NCBI GenBank assembly: GCA_025934385.1
Contig: JAICYE010000205.1
Span: 1-5,202 of the forward strand
Source of the DNA: Acidimicrobiia bacterium
GTDB lineage: Bacteria > Actinomycetota > Acidimicrobiia > IMCC26256 > BP-133
Direction of reading: 5' to 3'
DNA: 5,202 nt
The position numbers were made by a program, and so were the translations under genes. Below the pieces are notes generated by a model. It made no database searches and was not told the DNA's origin. It worked only from the letters and a program-made list of their open reading frames with translations. Numbering within the stretch: position 1 is the first letter of the stretch; each line of letters begins with the position of its first letter. This document shows, piece after piece, positions 1 through 4,960 of this stretch.

Positions 1-112
1 AGCCCGTGGCACCCCGTCCGGCGGCTCCGCCGGCCCCGCGGCCGCCCTTCCCTGAACTCCCGCGCCCGGCAGAACCGCCGCGTCCTCCGGACTTCTCGCC
101 CCGGGGAGTCAC
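1..112 (-). CDS. Possible 5' end of a gene with a Gly/Arg-rich N terminus (rlmB candidate by synteny)
   Basis: An open frame runs from a GTG at 112 off the left edge of the window, giving about 37 residues beginning VTPRGEKSGGRGG and continuing rich in Gly, Arg, Ser, Lys and Ala. A G-run lies about six bases upstream of the GTG and could serve as a ribosome binding site. No catalytic domain is visible. In M. tuberculosis the gene after cysS is the 23S rRNA 2'-O-methyltransferase gene rlmB (SpoU family), whose product starts with a basic, Gly-rich disordered tail, so this fragment could be its N terminus. That is inference from order and composition only. Other frames here are also open, because GC-rich DNA has few stops, so the call is weak. 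Confidence 0.35.
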   Translation of the reverse strand, partial: MTPRGEKSGGRGGSAGRGSSGKGGRGAGGAAGRGATG

Positions 113-136
113 CGGCCGCCCCCCGACCCGACCTGA

Positions 137-152
137 GCACGACCGGTCGTGC
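137..152. repeat. Perfect 16-bp palindrome, copy 1
   Basis: GCACGACCGGTCGTGC is its own reverse complement. Its inner 14 bp (CACGACCGGTCGTG) recur exactly in a second copy. A dimeric DNA-binding protein could recognise such a site, but no candidate regulator is encoded in the window. Confidence 0.7.
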
Positions 153-176
153 CCGAGGCCCTCTGAGGGCCCTCAT

Positions 177-190
177 CACGACCGGTCGTG
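177..190. repeat. Perfect 14-bp palindrome, copy 2
   Basis: CACGACCGGTCGTG is identical to the core of copy 1. The two centres are 39 bp apart. Beyond the core, the flanking GAG of copy 1 and CTC of copy 2 extend the match as an inverted repeat. Confidence 0.7.
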
Positions 191-227
191 CTCGGGCACG
201 GCAGGTCGAAGTCGCCGACCACCCCGA

Positions 228-1607
228 TCACCGGTGCCAGACGGTGCCGGACGGCGTGTCCTCGAGGGTGATCCCCCCGGCCGCCAGCTCGGCCCGGATG
301 CGGTCGGCCTCGGCGAAGTCCCTGGCCTTGCGAGCGGCGTCGCGCCGGGCCACCAGCGAGGTGATCTCGTCGTCGCCCTCGGTGGCGGACGCGCCGTCGT
401 CGAGCTCGAGGCCGAGCGCGCCGGTCAGGGCGTGGACGGTCGACACCAGCCGGCCGGCCTCCGTGCCGCCGCCGGCGTCGACGGCGAGGTTGGCCCGCCG
501 GACGGCGTCGTAGACGGCGGCCAGCGCCGCGGGCATGTTGAAATCGTCGTCGAGGGCGGCGTCGAAGGCGGCCGTGGCCTCGGTGTCGAGCGCTCCCCGC
601 CCCAGGTCGAGCCGCTCCACGCCGGCCGTGCGGGCCCGACGGGCCACGGCGTCGAGCGTGGCCAGCGCCCGGGCGGCGGCGGCCACGTTCTCCGGGCCCA
701 TCTCCATGTTCGACCGGTAGTGGGTCTGGAGCACGAGGAGCCGCAAGGCGCGGGGGCCGTGGGCGTCGACGGCGTCGGCCAGCGTGGTGAAGTTGCCGAG
801 GGAGCGGGCCATCTTCTCCCCGCCGACGTTGACCATGGCGTTGTGGAGCCAGTAGCGGGCGAAGCGCTGCCCCGCCCCCTCCGACTGGGCCCGCTCGTTC
901 TCGTGGTGGGGGAAGACGAGGTCGACCCCGCCGCCGTGGACGTCGAAGCCCTCGCCGAGCAGGCCGACCGACATGGCCGAGCACTCGATGTGCCACCCCG
1001 GCCGGCCCGGGCCCCAGGCCGACTCCCACGCCGGCTCGCCGGGCTTGGCCGCCTTCCAGAGGGCGAAGTCGACCGGAGAGCGCTTGCGCTCGTCGACCTC
1101 GACCCGGGCGCCGGCCGACTCCAGCAGGTCGTCGAGCCGGCGGTGGGACAGGGCGCCATAGCCGGGGAAGCTCTCGACCGAGAAGTACACGCCCGATTCG
1201 GTGGCGTAGGCCCGCCCGGCCGACACCAGCTTGGCGATCAGGTCGAGCATCTGGGGGATGTACTGCGTGGCGTGGGGCACCTGGTGGGGCCGGAGGATGC
1301 CGAGCCGGTCGAGCTGCTCCCAGTGGACCGCCTCGTAGCGGGCGGCGATCTCCGGCTCGCTGCTGCCCTCGGCCCGGGCCTTGTTGATGATCTTGTCGTC
1401 GACGTCGGTGACGTTGCTGACGTGCAGCACGTCGAAGCCGCGCCACTCCAGCGCCCGGCGGATGGCGTCGAACGACAGCGTGCTGCGGGCGTGCCCGACG
1501 TGGGGCACGTCGTAGACGGTCGGCCCGCAGATGTAGAGGGCGATCCTTCCCGGCTCGCGGGGGACGAGTTCGACCTCGGCAGCCGAGAGGGTGTCGTGAA
1601 CGCGCAT
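228..1607 (-). CDS. cysS: Cysteinyl-tRNA synthetase
   Basis: Cytoplasmic class I aminoacyl-tRNA synthetase that charges tRNA-Cys with cysteine using ATP. The 459-residue protein is full length for the family. Visible in order are the first zinc ligand Cys27 in YICGPTVYD, the HIGH-type motif HVGH (36-39), VTDVDDKI (66-73), the remaining zinc ligands Cys209 (WHIECS), His234 and Glu238 (FPHHENE), and the KMSKS-type loop KMARS (265-269). These zinc positions coincide, or nearly so, with those of the E. coli enzyme. The C terminus (about 415-445) is the charged anticodon-binding helix region. The HENERAQSE and CGPTVYD signatures separate it from the paralogue MshC of mycothiol synthesis. ATG 1607 is preferred: no ATG, GTG or TTG lies in frame between it and a stop 46 bases upstream, and the N-terminal alignment fits. 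It follows carD by 46 bases, probably co-transcribed. The ribosome-binding region is poor and lies against a hairpin. Confidence 0.97.
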   Translation of the reverse strand: MRVHDTLSAAEVELVPREPGRIALYICGPTVYDVPHVGHARSTLSFDAIRRALEWRGFDVLHVSNVTDVDDKIINKARAEGSSEPEIAARYEAVHWEQLDRLGILRPHQVPHATQYIPQMLDLIAKLVSAGRAYATESGVYFSVESFPGYGALSHRRLDDLLESAGARVEVDERKRSPVDFALWKAAKPGEPAWESAWGPGRPGWHIECSAMSVGLLGEGFDVHGGGVDLVFPHHENERAQSEGAGQRFARYWLHNAMVNVGGEKMARSLGNFTTLADAVDAHGPRALRLLVLQTHYRSNMEMGPENVAAAARALATLDAVARRARTAGVERLDLGRGALDTEATAAFDAALDDDFNMPAALAAVYDAVRRANLAVDAGGGTEAGRLVSTVHALTGALGLELDDGASATEGDDEITSLVARRDAARKARDFAEADRIRAELAAGGITLEDTPSGTVWHR

Positions 1608-1612
1608 CTCGA

Positions 1613-1643
1613 GCAGGCTACCGGTCGACCACCGGCAGCCTGC
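1613..1643 (-). promoter_or_regulatory. Strong hairpin between carD and cysS
   Basis: In the minus-strand RNA, GCAGGCTGCCGGT (1643-1631) pairs with ACCGGTAGCCTGC (1625-1613) around the loop GGTCG. That is 13 consecutive pairs, twelve Watson-Crick and one G.U. On the plus strand the G.U position becomes A.C, so the structure is complete only in the sense transcript. It begins 10 bases after the carD stop and ends 5 bases before the cysS ATG, covering the region where a Shine-Dalgarno sequence would sit. No U-tract follows, so intrinsic termination is unlikely. Possible roles are control of cysS translation, coupling to carD translation, or a cleavage or 3'-end stabilising site. Confidence 0.65.
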
Positions 1644-1653
1644 GCAGCGTTAC

Positions 1654-2136
1654 TTATCCGACCAGCGCCTCGTCGAGCTTGGCCTCGGCCTCTTCCTCGG
1701 TCACCCCGAGGGCGAACGTCAGCTCCGAGGTGAGGATCTGACGGGCCTTGGTCAACATGCGCTTCTCGCCGGCGGAGAGGCCCTTGTCCTTGTCGCGGAT
1801 CGACAGATTCCGGACGACCTCGGCAACCTGATAGATGTCGCCGCTCTTCAGCTTCTCCACATGGTTCTTGAACCGCCGAGACCAGTTGGTCGGCATCCGC
1901 GCTTCCTTCTTGCGAAGGACGGCGAACACCTCCTCGACCTCTTCGTCGTTGATGACCTCGCGGAGCCCGACTTCTTCGACATTGTCGGCCGGGACCATGA
2001 GGGTGAGGTCGCCATACGCCAGCTTGAGCACGAGGTAATCCCGTGTCTCTCCGAAGACTTCTCGCTTCTCGCGACGCTCGACGATCGCGGCGCCATGGTG
2101 CGGATAGACGACCTTGTCGCCCACGTCAAACAGCAT
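1654..2136 (-). CDS. carD: CarD-family RNA polymerase-binding transcription regulator
   Basis: CarD binds the RNA polymerase beta subunit and stabilises the open promoter complex, especially at rRNA and housekeeping promoters. The 160-residue product matches the usual length (162 in M. tuberculosis). Residues 1 to about 53 form the Tudor-like RNAP-interaction domain (VGDKVVYPHHGAAIVE). Residues about 64-160 are the helical DNA-binding domain, including PTNWSRR with Trp85, the residue that wedges into the upstream edge of the transcription bubble, and the highly conserved LSAGEKRML (120-128). Arg25 is kept, but position 47, Arg in M. tuberculosis, is Met here. ATG 2136 is chosen because GGGAGAG sits 5 bases upstream and the protein then begins exactly where homologues do (MLFDVGD against MIFKVGD). 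The gene has its own 203-base upstream region and is followed by cysS after a hairpin. Confidence 0.97.
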   Translation of the reverse strand: MLFDVGDKVVYPHHGAAIVERREKREVFGETRDYLVLKLAYGDLTLMVPADNVEEVGLREVINDEEVEEVFAVLRKKEARMPTNWSRRFKNHVEKLKSGDIYQVAEVVRNLSIRDKDKGLSAGEKRMLTKARQILTSELTFALGVTEEEAEAKLDEALVG

Positions 2137-2141
2137 GCGCA

Positions 2142-2148
2142 CTCTCCC
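2142..2148 (-). promoter_or_regulatory. carD ribosome binding site
   Basis: GGGAGAG on the minus strand lies 5 bases from ATG 2136. It decides the start against the longer open frame beginning at 2271, whose extra residues match nothing in the CarD family. Confidence 0.75.
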
Positions 2149-2262
2149 AGTGGCCCAAATCTGGGGCTCCAACAAGGGTACGGCAGGAACCGCACCTGAA
2201 CAACTTGGCTGAGCACCATTTAAAGGTGTGGACATTCCCGACATTCCTGGCGAGTCGTCGAG

Positions 2263-2282
2263 AAAAATCACGAAGGGTGACT
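2263..2282 (-). terminator. Weak intrinsic-terminator-like hairpin after the hydrolase gene
   Basis: On the minus strand AGTCAC (2282-2277) can pair with GTGATT (2271-2266), including one G.U, around the loop CCTTC, followed by TTT. It lies about 57 bases past the hydrolase stop and could end the disA-hydrolase transcript. The stem is short and AT-rich, and a TATAAC box sits only a few bases upstream, so part of this sequence may instead be the start of the carD transcript. Confidence 0.3.
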
Positions 2283-2339
2283 ACAGTTATACCCAACGTC
2301 GCCGGGTCCACGCCCGTCAATTTTCCGACAATTCTCCGC

Positions 2340-3074
2340 TCACTCGAGCAGGAAGGCCAGGCAGCGGTGCCAGGCGTCGGCGGCGTCATCGGGGCGGTGG
2401 ACGGGCCGGTCCGGGTCGTGGGCGAAGGCGTGGTCGGCACCGGGGTAGACGACGACCTTGTGGTCGGGCCGCGCCGCCCAGGCGTTGCGGACGGCCTCGA
2501 CGTCGGCCGGCGGCGTGTAGGGGTCGACCTCCCCGAAGATCGCCAGTGTCGGGCAGGTCGCGGCCAGGCTGTCGAGGGCGTCACGGAGGTTGTCGCCGGC
2601 CCACTGCGGTGGCGTCCGGAGCAGGCCGTAGAAGGCCACCGCCCGTTCGAAGCGGCCGGTGGCCGCACTCTTGAGGGCGAACGAGCCGCCGAGGCAGAAG
2701 CCGATGACCGACACCGACCCGACGCCGTCGACGGCGGCCAGGTGGTCGGCGGCCTCGGCGAGGTCCTCCATGACGACCTCGTCGTGGAGCTCGCCGGCCA
2801 GGGCCCGCCGGGCGTCGGGGTCGAGTGAGCCGCCGGGCGGGAGCAGCCGGGCGAAGGTCTCCGGGGCGCAGACGGCCAGGCCGTGGGTGGCGAGACGGCG
2901 GCAGATGTCCTCGAACAGCGGCCGCAGCCCGAGGAGGTCGGGCACCAGCACGACGCCGCCCAGCGCCTCGCCGTCGGGCCGGGCGTTGTAGGCCGGAACC
3001 GCCGTGTCCTCGACGTCGAGGGTGATGTGGTCGACGGTGGCCTTGTACGGCCCTTCCTCGAGGACGTATGCCAT
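2340..3074 (-). CDS. Dienelactone hydrolase family alpha/beta hydrolase
   Basis: A 244-residue cytoplasmic protein with no signal peptide or membrane segment, of the usual length for the dienelactone hydrolase family. The catalytic triad can be placed: nucleophile Cys127 in GFCLGGS (Cys where most alpha/beta hydrolases have Ser, as in dienelactone hydrolase), Asp184 in FGEVDPYTP and His215 in GADHAF. The N-terminal strand and oxyanion region is GVVLVPDLLGLRP (40-52). The family prototype opens 4-carboxymethylenebutenolide in chlorocatechol breakdown, but most members have unknown substrates, and no catechol-pathway gene is present here. The start lies 12 bases after the disA stop, so the two are almost certainly co-transcribed. 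No good Shine-Dalgarno precedes ATG 3074, which suggests translation coupled to disA. A role connected with c-di-AMP is not shown by the sequence. Confidence 0.92.
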   Translation of the reverse strand: MAYVLEEGPYKATVDHITLDVEDTAVPAYNARPDGEALGGVVLVPDLLGLRPLFEDICRRLATHGLAVCAPETFARLLPPGGSLDPDARRALAGELHDEVVMEDLAEAADHLAAVDGVGSVSVIGFCLGGSFALKSAATGRFERAVAFYGLLRTPPQWAGDNLRDALDSLAATCPTLAIFGEVDPYTPPADVEAVRNAWAARPDHKVVVYPGADHAFAHDPDRPVHRPDDAADAWHRCLAFLLE

Positions 3075-3086
3075 CCGGATCGTCTA

Positions 3087-4151
3087 CTACACGTAGCGGT
3101 CGAGGATCGAGGTCTCCGCCAGCCGGGACAGACCCTCCTTGATGGCCCGGGCCCGGGTCTCGCCCACGCCCTCGACGTCGTCGAGGTCCTTCATCGAGGC
3201 CCGCATGATCTTCTGCAGGTTGTGGAAGCGGGTCACCACCCGGTCGGCCACGATCTCGGGCAGCCGGGGGATCTTGTGCAAAAGCCGGTAGCCGTGGGGC
3301 TGCAGCGACCAGTCGAGGCCCGTCCCCTGCGGCAGGTGGAGGACGGCGGCGACCTCCTTCAGGTCGAGCAGCTCCTCCGTCGACAGCTGGGCCAGGCGCT
3401 TCATCACCTCGACCAGCTCCCAGTCGGTCGACCGGACGAAGTAGTCCTTGGCCACCAGCCGCCGGTCGTCCTCCACGCCGCCCATGAGCTCCTCGAGCTG
3501 GAGGAGGACGAGGCGGCCCTCGGAGCCGAGCTCGATGATGTACTCCTCGATCTCGTCGGAGATGCGCCGCACCATCTCCGCCCGCTGGAGCACGGTCACG
3601 GCGTCCCGCACGGTGACGAGGTCCTCCACCTCGAGGGCGGACAGGGAGCCGGAGACGGCGTCGAGCCGGTCCTTGTAGCGCTCGAGGGTCTGCAGGGCCT
3701 GGTTCGCTTTCGCCAGGACCCGGGGGATCGGCTCGAGCGTGTACTTCTGGTCGTCGCGGTAGATGGTGACGACCGACATCGCCTCCGACACCGAGATCAC
3801 CGGCACGTCGATCTGGCGGGCGACCCGCTCGGCGGTGCGGTGCCGGGTGCCGGTCTCGGAGGTGGGGATGTTGGGATCGGGCACGAGGTGCACATTGCCC
3901 CGGGCCACCCGGGCCACATCGGCGGCCAGGATGAGCGCCCCGTCCATCTTGGCCAGCTCCGACAGCCGCTGCGGCGTGAACTCGGCGTCGAGCAGGAACC
4001 CGCCGGAGCACACGGCCAGGACCTCGGGCCCATCGCCGACGACGATCAGGGCGCCCTTGTTGGCCTGGAGAATGCGATCGATACCGTCACGCAGGGGAGT
4101 GCCCGGCGCCACCATCCGCAATGCGTCGAGCAGCGCCTCCGACCGGCGCAT
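3087..4151 (-). CDS. disA: DNA integrity scanning protein DisA, diadenylate cyclase
   Basis: DisA joins two ATP into cyclic di-AMP and, as an octamer, binds branched DNA such as Holliday junctions, which lowers its activity. The 354-residue product is full length. Residues 1 to about 135 are the DAC domain, with the catalytic motifs DGA (70-72, in AKMDGALIL) and RHR (103-105, in TGTRHRTAERVA). About 140-300 is the helical linker (KANQALQTLERYK, 148-160). The C-terminal helix-hairpin-helix DNA-binding domain includes DVEGVGETRARAIKEGL (325-341). All key residues are intact. ATG 4151 is used here. A GTG six bases upstream (4157) is 6 bases from a GAGGGGGAG ribosome binding site, against 12 for the ATG, so the true protein may be two residues longer. 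The hydrolase gene follows after 12 bases; a lipoprotein gene precedes by about 60. Confidence 0.97.
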   Translation of the reverse strand: MRRSEALLDALRMVAPGTPLRDGIDRILQANKGALIVVGDGPEVLAVCSGGFLLDAEFTPQRLSELAKMDGALILAADVARVARGNVHLVPDPNIPTSETGTRHRTAERVARQIDVPVISVSEAMSVVTIYRDDQKYTLEPIPRVLAKANQALQTLERYKDRLDAVSGSLSALEVEDLVTVRDAVTVLQRAEMVRRISDEIEEYIIELGSEGRLVLLQLEELMGGVEDDRRLVAKDYFVRSTDWELVEVMKRLAQLSTEELLDLKEVAAVLHLPQGTGLDWSLQPHGYRLLHKIPRLPEIVADRVVTRFHNLQKIMRASMKDLDDVEGVGETRARAIKEGLSRLAETSILDRYV

Positions 4152-4163
4152 CGGCACTGGCGG

Positions 4164-4172
4164 CTCCCCCTC
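4164..4172 (-). promoter_or_regulatory. disA ribosome binding site
   Basis: GAGGGGGAG on the minus strand. Its spacing is 6 bases to GTG 4157 and 12 to ATG 4151, which favours the GTG on spacing alone. Confidence 0.65.
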
Positions 4173-4186
4173 GAGAATCGTGGCAG

Positions 4187-4204
4187 GGCCCCGGAAACCG
4201 GGCC
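4187..4204 (-). other. Small GC hairpin between lipoprotein gene and disA
   Basis: On the minus strand CCCGG (4202-4198) pairs with CCGGG (4194-4190) around a TTT loop, with two more pairs beyond a one-base bulge. There is no T-tract. It may weakly reduce read-through into disA or mean nothing: such stems are frequent by chance in GC-rich DNA. Confidence 0.25.
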
Positions 4205-4219
4205 GCCGCGCTCCCGAGG

Positions 4220-4960
4220 CTAGCGCAGCGACCGCCCTCCGCGGGAGAGCCGCCGGAGCACGACCACGGCGGTGGCGACGGCCAGGATCAGCAGTGCCAG
4301 CCGCGACCAGTCGATCGCCCTGGACGACACGTCGATCGGCTTCGGCGGGCCGGGTTCCACCGTCCACGACCGGGTCCCGCCCGGCAGGGCGACCACCAGC
4401 CGGAGGTGGAGGCCGTTGGCCGCCCGCCCGGCCAGCAGGCTCTCGACGCGGTCGGGGTCGACGCCGGCGTCCCGCAGCCGGGCGGCAAGATCGGGCGTGT
4501 TGGCGAACCCCGTGGCCGCCGCCGCCCCGACGCCGAGCGAGGCGGTCCCCCGCAGCCGGTAGGTCGACCCGAGGAACGAGCGGTGCCGGACGAGGCCGAA
4601 GTGCTGCAACGGCCCGTTGGGCCCGGCGAGCTCGCCGATGACCACCCCGAGGTCGGACGGGCGGTGGAACGACTTGCTGACGTCGATCTCGGACCCGCCG
4701 TCCTTGGTCGCTCGGGCCGGCGAGATCTCCCACCCGGCCCGGCGGAGGTCCGACGTCTGCGCCCCCTGCGTCACGCTGCCGCCGAGCACCGCCAGCGCCT
4801 CCCGGTCGAGCGTCACCCGGAGGCGGACGACGCCGCCCGTCCCCGAAACCCGCGCCTGCACGGTGGCGTCGACCCGGCACCCACCGAGCACGACGGCGAT
4901 GAGGACGCAGCACAGCAGCAGCAGTCCGGGGGGGTGACGGCGCACGCCGGGGAGGGTCAC
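4220..4960 (-). CDS. Predicted lipoprotein with C-terminal membrane helix, LppM-like
   Basis: A 246-residue protein from GTG 4960. It has a short basic start (VRRHPPG), a hydrophobic stretch (13-25) and a lipobox LGGC with the lipidated Cys at 28, then an extracytoplasmic domain of about 185 residues. A second hydrophobic segment at about 218-236 (WSRLALLILAVATAVVVL) is followed by basic residues, giving a protein anchored at both ends. The pattern around DLRRAGWEI, the SFLGSTYRLRG strand and the C-terminal helix recall actinobacterial LppM-type (DUF3153-like) lipoproteins; this is a memory-based resemblance and no function is assigned. GTG 4945 (residue 6) would give a more typical signal peptide beginning MRRHPPG and is a real alternative. 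The annotated GTG overlaps the stop of the upstream transposase by four bases. It is co-oriented with disA and probably in its operon. Confidence 0.8.
   Translation of the reverse strand: MTLPGVRRHPPGLLLLCCVLIAVVLGGCRVDATVQARVSGTGGVVRLRVTLDREALAVLGGSVTQGAQTSDLRRAGWEISPARATKDGGSEIDVSKSFHRPSDLGVVIGELAGPNGPLQHFGLVRHRSFLGSTYRLRGTASLGVGAAAATGFANTPDLAARLRDAGVDPDRVESLLAGRAANGLHLRLVVALPGGTRSWTVEPGPPKPIDVSSRAIDWSRLALLILAVATAVVVLRRLSRGGRSLR

Larger units (their letters stand above)
135..200 (-). terminator. Inverted-repeat cluster after cysS; probable terminator or processing structure
   Basis: The structure starts 27 bases past the cysS stop. Positions 135-151 (GAGCACGACCGGTCGTG) are the exact reverse complement of 177-193, giving a 17-bp stem around a 25-base loop. 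The loop holds a smaller hairpin, 157-163 GGCCCTC against 165-171 GAGGGCC (five pairs if a realistic loop is left). A second perfect pairing, 148-157 with 191-200 (10 bp), overlaps the first, so the two are alternatives. There is no T-tract, so this is not a classical Rho-independent terminator. Strong stems without a U-tail are proposed terminators in actinobacteria. It could equally be an operator, since each arm is itself palindromic. Confidence 0.45.
2137..2339 (-). promoter_or_regulatory. AT-richer upstream region of carD, probable promoter
   Basis: The only sizeable non-coding gap in the window, and clearly richer in A/T than the flanking genes. On the minus strand it holds TATAAC (2291-2286), TTGACG (2320-2315), and TTTAAA (2224-2219) set in a near-palindrome CACC-A-TTTAAA-GGTG (2214-2228, plus strand). 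TTGACG and TATAAC are 23 bases apart, too far for a standard sigma-70-type pair, so no single promoter can be fixed. On the plus strand GACATTCC occurs twice, 9 bases apart (2231-2238 and 2240-2247), directly upstream of TTTAAA in the carD orientation, as an activator or repressor site might be placed. That a carD promoter lies here is likely; its exact position is not determined. Confidence 0.5.

Noticed and set aside
228..1607. MshC (mycothiol ligase) instead of CysS
   Set aside because: The CGPTVYD, HVGHAR and HHENERAQSE signatures fit CysRS, and the C-terminal anticodon-binding region is present.
6..1733. 575-residue open frame on the plus strand
   Set aside because: It runs antisense to cysS and part of carD, both unmistakable. 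Its Pro/Gly/Arg/Val-rich composition is that of a reverse-complement frame kept open by GC-rich third positions.
1654..2271. Longer CarD starting at 2271 (205 residues)
   Set aside because: The extra 45 residues have no family match, and ATG 2136 has a well-placed ribosome binding site and the expected N terminus.
2286..2320. TTGACG plus TATAAC as a matched -35/-10 promoter
   Set aside because: The spacer is 23 bases, well outside the usual 16-19, so the two hexamers are listed only as candidates within the region.
2581..4011. 476-residue minus-strand open frame overlapping disA and the hydrolase gene
   Set aside because: Out of frame with both; Arg/Pro/Gly/Ala-rich with no motif.
2883..4223. 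446-residue plus-strand open frame opposite disA
   Set aside because: Antisense shadow of the real disA frame, rich in His, Asp, Val, Gly and Leu without any domain.
3087..4913. 608-residue version of DisA
   Set aside because: The upstream part overlaps the lipoprotein gene in a different frame. DisA homologues begin near 4151.
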